In this document: in pieces, positions 1 through 11,565 of the stretch | How the letters are laid out: each line of letters starts with the position of its first letter | Numbering within the stretch: the stretch's first letter is position 1 | Assembly: GCA_018466975.1 (NCBI GenBank) | Contig: CM031558.1 | Coordinates: 1,054,001-1,118,000, forward strand | DNA length: 64,000 bases | DNA from: Sparassis latifolia | Lineage: Eukaryota > Basidiomycota > Agaricomycetes > Polyporales > Sparassidaceae | Direction: 5' to 3' | Made by a program: the position numbers and the translations under genes | The notes under the pieces: model-generated | The model's database searches: none | Told to the model about the DNA's origin: nothing | The model's input: only the letters and a program-made list of their open reading frames with translations

Positions 1-14
1 GGAAGAAGGGAGGG

Positions 15-1454
15 CTAAGATATAAACGTAGCTTCGGTGTAAACACTTCCCGGTATCTGCAATACTCCAGAAGAGCCAGGAATGAGGCCTTCGGGCACGG
101 CGACACTTAACGTGACTGAGTTGAGCCACTAAAATTCCTGTCAGCAACCATGCACGCGAAGAAATAAATAAACGACTGGCCTGGTAAATGTACGGCTTCG
201 TGCCGGCGACGTAGTTGACCACCGTCTTGATCACCTTTGGGATCTCCGCGAGGACGTCCACCTTCTCGATCAGCCCTTTATACGCGTCCGGTTGGCCGAC
301 GTCAAATTGCAACGTCGCGTCCAGCGCGCCCTGGGCGTCGGGTACGATCGACGGCGCTGCCCACCGGAAGACGAACTCCGTTGGGGCAGCGTATCCAGTA
401 TCGGGGTCGATAGCGGTCTTGGAGTGGACTGCGCGCGACATCACATCCGCCTGGTCGGGCAGCGCCTGGTCCGGCCACTTCGTCTCCGCGGTGACCGCCG
501 CGAGCTTGCCGCCGAGCACGAGCGAACCAATGTTCACAGAGACGAAACCGGAGCCCGCGCCCTTGCCCCCGTACGAGTCGATCGTGGTGAACTCCATCTG
601 AATGGCAGACGCGCCGCCGAACGCGTCGCTCTGGAAGTGCGCGAAGTTCCAGCGCGCGGCGACGAGGTTCGGGCGCATGCCCTGGATCGCGTGCACGAAC
701 ATGCCGGGGCCCTTAACGCTGGTCGCCTGGCCGTGGTGGATGATCATGCCCGACACGGAGTCGCGTGGCCAGAAGCGGTGCACGACGTAGCCCTCCGGGT
801 TCGCGGTATCTGTGCCGAAGTAGGAGAACCCGCCCTTGGGGCCCTTCCCGACCTTCCACCCAGGCGCGGAGGCGGGGCGCGCGATGTCGACGGAGATCTG
901 GAGGTCGTCGGAGAGGTTGGCGCGGATCACGTACGTCTCTGGCGTGTCGGTGCCCGGGGCGGACTTGTGAGTGATGGTGAACTCGTCGGCCTTGCTGGAG
1001 CGCTTGTCTAGGCCAGGGGGTGGGGTAACGAAGTTGGATACATTTATAGATCGCCATGTCGACTCTTTTGTATTCGGATTGTAGATCTTGCAGGTGAACT
1101 GGATGGTCGGAAACCAAACGCTGAGATTCACACGATCTAAATCCATGAATACACAGCAGGCGCTCGCGAGACTCACCCCACGGCCGAGTGGATCACTTGG
1201 CACATGAACGACGTGCCGTCCTCGAGGAAATTGTACCAGGTCTGCGTCTCTACTGCGAAGCCTCCTGCGCAGGTCCACTCCGTGTCCTGTGGTTCTAATT
1301 CGCCAAAAAGGTCGTCACCCTGGAACTCAGAGGAGACAGGATGGAAATTGGGCGCATCGGGGGCAACTGGAGGGGACGTCCTGGAAAACGAACATGAGAG
1401 AGCGACAGCTCGAGAGGGGTAAATTAGGACTTACGAGAAGATGGCGGAGAACAT
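15..1454 (-). CDS. SVF1: Survival factor 1 (Svf1) family protein
   Basis: Svf1 family: lipocalin-like fungal protein needed for survival under oxidative and cold stress, linked in yeast to ceramide transport. Model (high to low): 1435-1454, 1177-1380, 181-1120, 15-128; 425 aa. The start MFSAIFST, followed by a proline-rich stretch and NFHPVSSEF, is the usual Svf1 N-terminus. Internal family signatures are WYNFLEDGTSFMCQVIHSAV, FPTIQFTCKIYNPNTKEST and RWNFAHFQSDAFGGASAIQM, and the protein ends ATFIS. Exon 1 is only 20 nt. The last intron (129-180, 52 bp) starts with GC rather than GT: reading on hits a stop, and only the GC donor joins YIYQ to WLNSVTL in frame. It shares a 397-bp divergent promoter with the F-box gene. 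Long frames on the plus strand here are shadows of its GC-rich codons. Confidence 0.92.
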
Positions 1455-1851
1455 GGTGGAGTGGAGAAGCCCTTGCAGGGACTGCTGTTACTCGAGCTTC
1501 TGTCACTGCAGAACGGACACGGCATGGATCCTGACGTAATGCTGCTTGATCCCAAATGAGGAAACTGTATGTCTGCGCGCTTGCCACCGGCGACGCGGCG
1601 ACGCCTGCAGCTTTGCGATGGTAACGCGGCACCTCATGATCATGACTGGCAGACGGTGTTCGCACACCAATTCGTCGTCTTTCTCCTCCTCGTCTCTCTC
1701 GCGAATCTCACCGAGCTTCCCAGATACTCGGTTAGTTTGCGTTTTGGTTCGCCATTTCACCTGCATCGTCTTCTCCAGCTCCATCGTTATCTGATAATGG
1801 TGAGCGCACATCGCGCAGCGCCATTATAGCCCTGACCTCGATGCCGCAGTC
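1455..1851. other. Divergent intergenic region SVF1 / F-box gene
   Basis: No gene seen. It should carry both promoters. A pyrimidine-rich tract (about 1675-1705, CT/TC runs), typical of Agaricomycete core promoters and 5' UTRs, lies on the plus strand before the F-box gene. No clear TATA box was seen. Confidence 0.5.
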
Positions 1852-3180
1852 ATGCCAATGTCGGCCCTGACCGCTATATCAATCAATTATACCGGCCAGT
1901 TCTGCTGGTACATACCCGCTGAAATTCGCGATAGAATAATTGATACCCTCCACGCCGACCGCCCCGCCCTGCGCGCTTGCAGCCTCACCTGCCATGGATG
2001 GCTCCCGCGGGCCAGATACCACCTTTTTCGCAGTGTCACCTTTGACCCGGTGCACAATAGCAACGTCTTCAAAGCTCTCATAGAATCTTCCCCAATTGTT
2101 GCAAACTATGTTCGAGATGTCGAGATATGCGGCAACGGCGGGATGACCACATGGTGGGCGGGTTCGACCCCTTCCGCACGAATGGTGCGGTGGCCCACAC
2201 TGAATCACACACCTCATCCACACCGCAAATCCGATGCACCTGACGTCGTCGAGTGGTTGGATCGAACGTTACCTTTGGCGGGCACTCGTTTAAATAGGGT
2301 CATCTCTCTTCGACTTTCCGCCCTCGCAGTCTCCAGCATTATTACACAAGCACTTGTCTTACGCTTCAAGCGCGTCAGGGTGTTGTCCGTTGACGGCTGC
2401 AAAGCGCTGGCTTTTGCAGACTTTATAGAGCTCTTGCAAGCCTTTCCACAACTAGAAGAGCTCCATCTGCTTGCTGCACAATGGCTACCGCGCATCACTA
2501 CAGTTCCTCACGCGGAGAAGGACATATTTCCCCGCCTGAAGAAACTTGAGGTGTCCAGGAAAATGGATATCGCGCCATTGATTACTTGGATGCTGGGAGA
2601 GTCCGTCCACGCCGAGATTACATTTCTCTCTTGCGTGATATCAGGTGGAAAGAGCGCGTCCGCCATTCGCGATCTCCTATGTGCTCTTGGATCCACATTG
2701 GAGCACCTAGAAATTGGTTTTCAAGAGACGCGCGATCCTACAGGTTAGCTTGACGATCTGAAGCTCAATGGAATTTGAATTGACGTACGATTATGGTCAG
2801 AAATCATTCAGGCGACGCAGTTCGACCTCACATCATGCACTGGGTTGCGTACGCTCCGCATGTGCTGCTCTGACCTACAGCCCTGCTGTTCCATGTATCA
2901 TCCGTCGCTTTCCTGGGTCGTGATCCTCCTCTCGAAGATGGAGTCACCCCAGCTGCAGAAGATCGTACTTTTCATACTCTCCAAAGACCTCTGTGCACTC
3001 AACCTTGAGGGCCTCGATGTCGTACTCTCGCACGCCCGCTTCGGAAGCGTGAAGTCTCTCACGTTCGACATAGAAGTAGGTGTTGAACCCCACGGTTTCG
3101 ACATCGAAGTGCGCCTGAGGAATCGGATGTCCGCCCTGCACACTAAAGGCGTGTTAGACTTCTACTTTCACCCACATTGA
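1852..3180 (+). CDS. F-box domain protein
   Basis: Exons 1852-2743 and 2801-3180 (57-bp intron), 423 aa. Residues about 20-60 look like a basidiomycete F-box: IPAEIRDRIIDTLHADRP, then ACSLTCHGWLPRARYHLF, then the RSVTFDP lead-in common in Agaricomycete F-box proteins. The rest alternates leucine-rich segments such as FPQLEELHLLAAQW and LGSTLEHLEIGF, consistent with degenerate LRR-like substrate recognition. By family it would be an SCF ubiquitin-ligase specificity subunit; the substrate cannot be told from sequence. These genes are strongly expanded in Agaricomycetes, and a related broken copy lies at 31061-32687. Reading frame and splice sites are intact. Confidence 0.85.
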
Positions 3181-3365
3181 CAAGGCCTCTATCTTACGCA
3201 GTATGCTGTGCACGTTTGGATCGATGCATAGATGGAATGGTGTCACGACGGAGATGTATCCTGTTTATTGGCTCGCCCTAATGTACATATGTTCCACTAC
3301 GCTGTATACCTGTACATGTATCGTTTATATATCCCGACACGACAATTCGATTTCTTCATGCTACT

Positions 3366-4675
3366 TCATGTCTCCGATCTGGGCCTCTTCCTGGGTATCC
3401 CCTCAACGTCAATGACTGCTGTGGGTTGGGTCTCATGTGTGTTGACAATGAAAGGACTGGGTAGCGTTGCCTCACGAGATGTCAAAGTCAGATCCTGTTG
3501 TGGGATAGAGTACGAGGCACTTGCGAAGCTTGAAGATGACTGCACGGCGGTCACAACGACCACGTCAGACGACGAAAAATCATCCTCTAGTCTTGAAAAT
3601 TGATACATGTCGCTCACCTCCACGGTATCGTCAGGAATTTCCTCGCAAGCCCACGAGATATCGAACGAATTATCAGACAGTTCTACTCTGCCGAACGTTC
3701 CTGGGTCACTCGGTGCCGCTGGGTTTGTCGAATCTTGCGGTTCTCCCGTACGCGTAAAGTACATGTTCCCCGTGCACAATGCTTCTAGCACTTGCTGATT
3801 CTGCGCCACGGTTAGTGTAGACGGATTTGTCACAGGAACTCCAGCCGGCCAGCCTTCCAAGCGGATGCCGTAGACTTGCAACCTGGAGTGGTCGGACCAC
3901 TTCATCTCTGCATTACGGACGCCTGACGCAGCTCTGTACATACAGTAAGTTCTCATCTTCTCACTTCCTGGGGACAAGGGAGTCACCTGATCGCGTTCCG
4001 CACGCTGGCGTAGACATCCCTCTTGAGCGAGCTGGCAGGGCCTTTCTGCCGAGGCACGACGGTGGTTTTCTGCACATTCGGTGCTGGTACAGGTGTGCTT
4101 GCCACGTAAGAACTACGAGTGCGTTCTTCTGAAGCCTTCAGACATTGCGCTTTGAACGCTTCCGCCCCTGCTTCGCCACAGCCGCGGTGGCCGCGCCAGA
4201 ACTCTCGTCCCTGGAGTGTACCGCCGAGGAAACCTTTGTCTTCTGGATCAAACGGGTTCACGACGAGGAAGAAGGCCTGCAGGCCTGCTATTTTCTGCAG
4301 AGACTCGAGGGTGTGAGACGTAGAGCGGAGAATGTTGTCCTCTGTTCAAACCGTAAAAAGCTCGCGAATATGGAATCATCCTGCAATTACACTTACTCTG
4401 CTCCTGCTTGCTGGAGGTTGATCCTGGTTCTGCCTCAAAAAGATATTTGCAGTGCCGCTGCGCCATGCATTTTCTAACCTATCGAAAGGGGCCACAATGA
4501 GCTGCGCGAAATATGTCGGCAATCGGAGAGCAACCTCTTCAAACGGTCGTGACTCTCGTTCCGCAAACATTCGGAGCTCTGCTAGACTTCTGTCATACAG
4601 AGTCTCGAGTCTTTCTAGGAAAAGCTCGTCTTCGAATGGTGTTTCTTGTTCCTTTCCTATGTCCAAACTCGTCAT
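3366..4675 (-). CDS. Hypothetical protein, three exons
   Basis: Exons (high to low) 4397-4675, 3987-4339, 3366-3933 with 57- and 53-bp GT-AG introns; 399 aa from the ATG at 4675. I do not recognise the family. Visible traits: an acidic, Glu/Leu-rich N-terminus likely helical (EDELFLERLETLYDRSLAEL), a central block LQAFFLVVNPFDPEDKGFLG followed by REFWRGHRGCGEAGAEAFK, a motif EMKWSDHSRLQVYGIRLEGW, a Ser/Asp-rich linker, and a basic end IPRKRPRSET that could be a nuclear signal. The frame continues upstream of the chosen ATG through an acceptor near 4752 and an exon about 4810-4860 with no obvious start, so the N-terminus may be longer. Divergent from ACL4 across about 277 bp. Confidence 0.7.
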
Positions 4676-4952
4676 GACTGTTTTCTGCCCAATATCAGCA
4701 GCACTCTTCAGTACAGAAGCTTTGAACTGCGTAGAATTCGTTAACCACCTGAGAATAGCTTAGCTGCTGGTGTCACACAAAGCCGGTTAAGTTCGAGGAA
4801 CAACCAAGGAACTCACCGAATCTCGATTTGATCGTATCCGGCAACTACCGGAAAGCGCCCGATCGAAATGCACGAATTTCTCGACTTTGCAGCAGACTCG
4901 GAAGCAACAAGAGAACTCACATAAAACCTCTGTCCTTTTATTGCCTGACACC

Positions 4953-6330
4953 ATGGGACGTACGAGGACGAAATCAAGAAAAGCCGCGCTCGTGGCGAAG
5001 AAGTATGTAGTGGAAGAGCCAAAGGCAGTCCCTTCCATCCCCGCTCTCCTTGAGAAGGCGCAATCCTTGGTGGTTCAGTGCGACTATGAGCTTGCAAAAC
5101 GATTTGCGCAACGCGTCTTGGAACGTGAACCAAATCATACTCAGGCGAAGGAGATTCTCGGTGTGGTCTATCTAGAAACAGGGGAGCTCGATGCAGCGAA
5201 ATCGGTGCGTGCTCTATACTCTGCGGTTTAAAGGATTTCTTACGCTGGACTGGTTACTGTAGACATTCGAATCTTTACTCCCACCAAATCCTGGTGCTCC
5301 ATCAATACCCCCTCCTTCTGCCCATCTCTATCTGGCTCAGCTGAGCGAGGATGACCCACAACTGGCGCTGCGACACTATCAATCTGCTGTAGATATCCTC
5401 AACGTTCAGCTGAAGGGCAAGGAGCGTGCGGTAGATCTACCTGGCCCAAGCGATGACGAGGTGGAGTTGAAGCAGAATATCGTCGGAGCTCTGATTGGTA
5501 TGGTGGAGATCTGGATGGATCCCTCGTATGATCTATGGTGCATCATTTCTCCTGCCAGCTTTTCGGACGTTCGATTGAGCTGTGTGACTCCAGCTTTGAT
5601 CCTGCAGCGGAGAAGACCTGTGAAGACCTGCTCAACATGGCTTTGCAGACCGATCCTGGTAACACTGAGGCGCTGCAATCTTTGGCATCAGTGCGACTAT
5701 CTCAGCAGAGGCCGGATGACGCAAGGGTCCACTTGGAGCACGCATGGTCAGTGTGGAAGGACCTTGATCTTGGTATGTCACCCCATAGGTTTCGCGTACG
5801 TTAACATCAGCCTGATCATTGTCTTTAGACGATTCGCGTCTCCCGCCAATATCCAGCCGTTTAACTCTAGTCAAGATGTTCCTGGAGCTCTCACTGTTTA
5901 CTCCTGCCCTCCTCGTTCTTCAAGGTATCATGTCATCAGACGACCAAGAAGTTGAGGCATGGTACCTAGAAGGGTGGTGTTTTTTCCTCATGGCTGAGCA
6001 AGCGCAAGAGAAGGGGGGAAAATTGGACGAGCTGGCATGGCAGGACCTTGCGAGGGACGCAAGAGACTGCTTAGAAACCTGCCAGATGGTGCGCATGTTC
6101 CACATATTTTACGAGTCTGATACCAGTCTCACGCGATTACTCAGTTGCATATTAATCTAGATCATCCTGATACCCCGCTGTTGGAGCACACAAAAGAACT
6201 CATCGCGAAGTTGGACGCGCTGGGGATACAACCATCGCCTGACGATGGGGGAAAGGATGACGATGGTGACGCAGGATGGGAGGACGTCGATGGGAGTGAG
6301 GATGAAGATGAAGATGTGAGGATGTGGTAG
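4953..6330 (+). CDS. ACL4: Assembly chaperone of Rpl4 (Acl4), TPR protein
   Basis: Acl4 is a TPR chaperone that captures nascent ribosomal protein Rpl4 and escorts it to pre-60S particles. Exons 4953-5204, 5263-5537, 5594-5772, 5829-6088, 6145-6330; 383 aa. Start MGRTRTKSRKAAL is basic as in fungal Acl4. TPR-like helices follow: SLVVQCDYELAKRFAQRVLE with EPNHTQAKEILGVVYLETGE, then HLYLAQLSEDDPQLALRHYQ, LNMALQTDPGNTEALQSLAS, and VEAWYLEGWCFFLMAEQAQE. The C-terminus is highly acidic (aspartate-rich, then WEDVDGSEDEDED), matching the acidic Acl4 tail. The join DLCFDPAAEK fixed intron 2. Intron lengths are 55-58 bp. Confidence 0.88.
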
Positions 6331-6733
6331 TGTCCCACAGCGACTCGGATGTGCCAAATGCCTCACAGTGATCGTCACGATAGCTGATCCAGGCGGTATT
6401 TACCAGGACTTTCTTTTCAGTCGACATTGCATAACAGCTATGAAAGCATGAAAGTACATTATCCTAGTGACATGCTTGTACATCATAGCGAACGTTCCGT
6501 TTTGAATGAGCAGTGCTTCCCGATAGATCTTGAAATATGGCGTAAGCCGACACGACGCGTTTTGTCGCGTCTGATTACATGTACACGGCTGTGGCTGGGA
6601 TTTTGCTGGGTTTGTCCGAGTCCAGACGAGAGACTACTAGTGTGCAGAGCTCTCACCCCGACTTCCTCACCCTAGTGCGTATTTCTTATGCATTACCCGC
6701 ATTGTTCTGACACCACCATGCATTGACATACAG
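6331..6733. other. Intergenic region
   Basis: Between ACL4 and the DUF155 gene. Only short, non-conserved frames; I see no gene or RNA. It should hold the ACL4 3' end and the next promoter. Confidence 0.4.
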
Positions 6734-8182
6734 ATGAACTTCACTGCTCTTCGCCATCTCTGCCGTAGTTTTTCGCGGACTCCGAGTTGTTGGCAAACTT
6801 CGGCCGCATCCAGTCCGCTGACAAGACGCGTTCAATTCCGAGCATTTGCACAGTCTGCGGGCAAGTCACCTAGTGCAGATGCACAACCCGCACCGAAGCC
6901 CACCGCGTCGACTCCCTTGAGAAGAACAGCGTCAGCATCTCTCCCCATTCGTTCGAACCCGACACCCACGCGAAGTGACATCCGACCTGTCGTCACGCTC
7001 ACGACTGCTGAGCGCTATCTGTTACCGTCTTTGCTCCCACGCCTTCCTCCATCTTCGCAGGTCCTGCATGACTCGCTCTGGGTGCCGGAATGGAAGCAGG
7101 ATGGTCAAGAGAGTGAGATCTTCATCTTCGCCAACGGAAGCCTCGTCTGTTGGGGACTAGGAGAAGAAGGAGCGAGAAAGTTTGCCTCGAAGTTTCTGTC
7201 AAGTTCAGATGCACAGGTTTCGCCACTGAAGGAAGCGGAAACTGAGGACCTGGAGTTTGTGACCGATCCCGTGGAGTGAGTGTTTTTTTGGCTATGGAAC
7301 TGTTCGTTGCATAACGATTGTCTCAGGAACACGAGGCTTCAGGGAGACCTTATTATCCTGGGTCACAGTCCCCCTTTGAACTCCGATGAGGTCATGCCGA
7401 GCAATCTGCCTGCTTCTGCACTACCGCAAGAAACACTGTTGGCTCGCTACGCCTTTTCACAAGCACTTTCACGGTCAAATGCACTCTCCGTACTAGAGAT
7501 CTCATTGGAGCGCCATTTGTCGTCGGTCGCCCTGCTGCCAGACTCGCTGCAACGCACAGGAAAGCCGGGGCTGGATCGTATATCGCTTGTCAAGAAGCTT
7601 GGTGAATTGTTGAAGTTTCGACAAGGCCTCAACCTGAACAGAGAGAACTTTTCTGATACACCTGACTTCTACTGGGCTGAGCCGGTACTGGAAGGTAGCG
7701 TCATTGGACTGTAAAAATTCACCTGGAGATATAACTCACATCTCTTCCGCAGGCTACTTCAACTCCTTGAGCAACGCGTTGGAGGTGAGAGCGCGTACGA
7801 AGTCGGTCAACGACAAGATCACATACGCTGCCGAAGTGAGTGAACGTTGCGTATGGCTTGAGTCTGCTGAATTGACACTCTCCTCAGATGCAATCCGTTT
7901 TGCGCGAACTGCTAACAGAGGTTTGTGTTCTCCGCCTGTGGAATGCGACGCTACATACTGATCTATTCGTACAGACTTCTGCATATCGCATGGAGTTCAT
8001 CATCATCGCTCTTATCGCGACAGAGATTGTCATCGTACGCTCCTACACCATTATTCCGAATGACAGCCTACTCACAGAGTGCCCAGTGTCTCATTCGTGA
8101 CGGTCCCGAGCTCTGGAACATTGTCATGCACAAGGAAGAGAAAACGGAGAAAGATTCTGCTGAACGCCCTGCACTCCAGTAA
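6734..8182 (+). CDS. MRX10: Mitochondrial DUF155 / RMND1-type protein
   Basis: DUF155 (RMD1/RMND1/Mrx10) protein; the mitochondrial branch supports translation of mitochondrially encoded proteins at the inner membrane. Exons 6734-7275, 7327-7694, 7753-7835, 7888-7920, 7975-8034, 8078-8182; 396 aa. The first 60 residues are rich in Arg/Ser/Ala with almost no acidic residues, a good presequence. Core signatures: SLWVPEWKQDGQESEIFIFA with NGSLVCWGLGEEG, LQGDLIILG, ARYAFSQALSRSNALSVLE, YFNSLSNALEVRARTKSVN, and a C-terminal helix-TM-like segment SAYRMEFIIIALIATEIVI. Exons 4 and 5 are only 33 and 60 nt. Assignment to the MRX10 rather than the RMD1 branch rests on the presequence. Confidence 0.85.
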
Positions 8183-9313
8183 TTTATCCATAAAGGAGCA
8201 TCTACGCTACCGTCTAGAGCGATTACTAGTCACATTAAAAATCCATTCACTCCTCTCACCACGCCACCACTCGCAGAGCACCTCACATGCACTCACTCTA
8301 CTCAGCAATCACTCACCGCAGTCGTATATCTAGATGTAATTCAATACTCTTGCTTTCGATAATAGATGCGCAGAGCACCTTCCCGCCAGAGTGTGTCGTG
8401 TCGTGGCTCTGCGCAGACTAGCCCTTCCTTGAACCTGAGGCCTGAGCGCTCACTCTTGACATACTAAACATCGTTTGAACGATCATCTATACCATGTCAG
8501 CGGGAATCGCACGTTCGATTCTCCCTCAATATTAATTTCAATGGTTGCCCCTTCACTTGGATGCAGGTACGTACTGTATCCGCCAGTGTCATTGGATCCG
8601 CTGGGTCAACAAACTTCAGCTTCAACAATCACGCTCAATGGTGAGATCTAGAAGTGGCGCTCGTTTGGACAGATTGACTTTTGCAATCAGGTGCATTTGA
8701 ATATAACAAAACTTCGACGGACGCCAGAGATGGAAGTACTGTATATGTATTAGTACTCTGCAGTTGAAGATACATGACATACTATACGCATACACCCTGG
8801 TTTCACCCGCCGCCTCTCACGGGCCCTACTAATCCATATTGAAATGACAGATATTTATTAGGTCTTTACACGCATGTAGAGCCGTCACCGGGCGGTCGGT
8901 GCACCGGTGAACGTTGGAACGTTTCGCTATTGCACTCGTCCGTCCAGGCCCACCGGTGTCCAACCAGGGCCGTGTCGCGACTTCTGAGCTCTGAATTTTG
9001 AATTCTTGGAGCATCAGATCGCCAGCTACTGGCATCGGACGATAATTGCTGCAAGTGGTGATCTTGTTAGACGCCAGTCGATTACTTACTTGCCATGGAC
9101 TAGGAGGCAGTCCAAGCACTCGAACGGGCTCTCCTCTCCGGTCCAGATCTCCGCACACTGTTCGGCGCGATCGGGAGGGCTCCGGAGTCGAACCCACGCA
9201 GTCGACCCCGACAGCGGGCTTCGAAGTCGAAGCAGCGCATCATTCCCGCCGAAAACCTGGGCGCCACGCTCATATGCTTGGCTTTGTTGGTGTCAGTGCG
9301 GTAGCGCACCTCT
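8183..9313. other. Gene-poor region
   Basis: No convincing gene. Short overlapping frames on both strands around 8829-9309 lack codon bias and recognisable motifs. The start is AT-richer and could hold the 3' UTR of the DUF155 gene. Confidence 0.4.
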
Positions 9314-9765
9314 TCACCATCTCAAGTGGCAGCACCGGTACCAATCCAATGCCGAGCAGTTGGTATCAATTTCCTAGATCTATCGGAAGCCAAGAGAAAT
9401 TCGTGCTGCAACATACCTTCGACCTAATTTGTGCACCGTCGTAGTGGATAGAGCAGCAGGCCCAGAAACGGTAGACAAATTGGCAGCGGTCAACCTGCAA
9501 TATGAATTTTCGCAGGAAATTATGGGCGGTATCCACAGTGGGATGAGAAGCTTACCTTCCCAAAGTATACAATACCGCAGTGCGCGTCTCGGATGAGTAC
9601 GATATTCCAATATTCATATGCGATCAAATTCAGTGGGCGTCCTTGAGGAAATTGCTTGACTTGACATTCGAACAGCCAAGACACAGGCACATTCGCACCG
9701 ATGCAAATCGAGGGGCCTACGGGACCAGACTTCCGGAAATACGCAACCAATTTCGACCTCGCCAC
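9314..9765 (-). CDS. Candidate small cysteine-rich protein (weak)
   Basis: A three-exon frame can be built: 9556-9765, 9417-9494, 9314-9373, with GT-AG introns of 61 and 43 bp, giving 115 aa with nine cysteines including two CC pairs (RFWACCS, WYRCCHLRW). There is no signal peptide and I recognise no family. Its start lies 8 bp from the hydrophobin TATA box on the other strand, which argues against it or implies an overlapping divergent promoter. It could be chance or an antisense transcript. Confidence 0.22.
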
Positions 9766-9772
9766 AGACTAG

Positions 9773-9779
9773 TATAAAA
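9773..9779 (+). promoter_or_regulatory. TATA box of hydrophobin gene
   Basis: TATAAAA lies 95 bp upstream of the hydrophobin ATG, with a CA-rich leader after it. This spacing is usual for highly expressed hydrophobin genes. It is the clearest core promoter element seen ahead of a cellular gene in the window. Confidence 0.75.
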
Positions 9780-9867
9780 GGCTGGAAAGAAAGGCCAGTC
9801 GACAGTCAATCAGTCGACAGAACGCCCTCACCACTTCTTCAAGCTTCAATAACCGTACTCACTCACC

Positions 9868-10286
9868 ATGTTTTCTCGTGTCGCCGCCATTTCCTTCCTC
9901 GCGCTGCCTCTCCTCGCAGCCACCAACCCGGTCGAGCTCGCCGTCCGCCAGTCTGCATGCTCTGTTGGGTCGTTCGAATGCTGCGACAACACCGTGGATG
10001 TAAGATCGCTCAGTCGCTGTATAGAGGTCATCCCGTTGATGTGAGCCACAGCCCAACTCTTCCAAAGGCGAGCAGATCCTAGGCCTCTTAGGCCTCCTCG
10101 GCATCACCGACTTGATCGGCATGGATTGCTCGCCGATTGCGTCCGGTGACACATGCAACGCCTCTCCTGTGTGCTGCACGGACAACAGCAGCGTATGTAT
10201 TTCTCATCCATTGCGTCTGAAAGAGCTGACAATGCGTGGAGTAGTACAACTTCATCTCCCTCGGGTGCATCCCCATCTCCCTCTGA
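9868..10286 (+). CDS. Class I hydrophobin
   Basis: Small secreted amphipathic protein that self-assembles at air-water and wall interfaces, coating hyphae. Exons 9868-9999, 10052-10192, 10245-10286; 104 aa. A signal peptide MFSRVAAISFLALPLLAATN is followed by a short pro-region. The eight cysteines follow the hydrophobin order C-CC-C-C-CC-C: ACSVGSFECCD, MDCSPI, TCNASPVCCTD, LGCIPISL. The long spacing between CC and the third block contains the hydrophobic LGLLGLLGITDLIG, typical of basidiomycete class I. Both introns sit at the usual positions around the Cys blocks. Protein ends four residues after the last Cys-Ile-Pro, as is common. Strong TATA promoter. Confidence 0.95.
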
Positions 10287-10958
10287 GGCGAAGAAGGCTG
10301 AGTTTGAAAGGCGGTCCATAGCTTGATCGTGAACCGAAGCCAGATGTACCGTACGTGCGCCGTAGGCGTGAGGACGAAGTAGAATAACGCACCTGTTGAT
10401 CGACATACAGGCGATTTTCCTGTTCGAGTAGAAAGAACGTATCACCGTAAAATTTCGTGAAATGACAGAGAACACGACGCGAACATGAAGCAAAAAAGGC
10501 CAATATGACAACGGCAAGCCCCTTTGATGCAAGAATTAGCTTCGAATTCATGTTAAGGGCATAAGCTCTGGTGCACGCACGCACTGCATTGCGATACCAC
10601 TGAAAAGCCACAATTCCGTGAGCATCTGCAAGGGGGAGGATATAGTATGTAGCTTAAACGGCATACATGGGAGTATCCGAGTCGCAGCGAGAGAACAGCG
10701 CTCTGAGAAAACGTTCAGAAAAGAACTGCACAGCAGTAAGCTTGCTTCGAACGCTTTCTGGGACGCCTGTACAGTGCAAACAAGTAGAACCTGGCTACTT
10801 AGTGGGACCAGCGGATGAAATCATGAAAACTACGAGAATTTGCAGAAACCATGGTCGGTAGTGATCGACTTGAACGACACAAAGCATATCTAGGCTGGCA
10901 GCGTCACCGCTAGCATACAACAAGGGCTACTCTTGCATATGCGCTGGAATTTGTGACT
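10287..10958. other. Intergenic region up to the retrotransposon
   Basis: No gene recognised. The retrotransposon inserted at its right edge. Short frames on both strands lack motifs. Confidence 0.4.
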
Positions 10959-11352
10959 TGTTGGGCCCGACGACGTGTTCGGTTTGGTCTTGTTGTGTCC
11001 CTTCCGAAAATGGTATGTCTCCATTTCATTTTGAGGAGATCTTGTACGACATATTCTCGACTCAGTTCCCCTATTCCTAGTCATACGATTTCGTCACTTT
11101 CTGACCCTCTGACAAGTCACCCGCTACGTATGACGACTCGTCCTTATTCCCATCGAGATTCTGACTCTACGTAGCATCGATCCCACGGCTCGGCTTGTCT
11201 CTCGCTGACTACACTTATCTCTGTACTGACTCAGACCGATTGTACTGTACGAGTATTTAAGTAGGCCGAGAACGACGAATACACCAGAATTCTCTCGCCC
11301 CGTTTCGCAGTCTCACCGGTCTGAGCTCCGTAAGAAATAGGGCGATACCACA
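10959..11352 (+). repeat. 5' LTR
   Basis: 394 bp, starts tgttgggc and ends gataccaca. Contains a TATA-like tatttaa (about 11250) suitable for the element promoter. Its end joins a 20-bp palindrome with the internal region. Confidence 0.95.
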
Positions 11353-11367
11353 CTTGATCAAGTGTGG
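11348..11367. repeat. Perfect 20-bp palindrome across LTR/internal junction
   Basis: Sequence ccacacttga then its exact reverse complement. The LTR terminus falls after base 5 of the palindrome, so it exists only at the 5' junction and not at the 3' LTR. It lies where a primer-binding site is expected. Confidence 0.9.
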
Positions 11368-11565
11368 GGTTACCTGCAGCAGCCTCATACTTCGAGACAG
11401 GACTCTCGCCGTTGATCGAGCTTCACTCTCCTCAGCTAATATCTTTCTGTCGACACTGTTCTTGACGTCGCCGTTCTCCCGTTGACGTTCACCCCCCCTT
11501 CGCACTCAGTGGTACGCCGTTTATTGTAGTACTACACCTTCCTATTTCGTACTAAGTGCGCCGCT

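Noticed and set aside
292..1011. Long plus-strand frame (239 codons)
   Set aside because: Antisense shadow of GC-rich SVF1 exon 3; no motifs, and SVF1 fits perfectly on the other strand.
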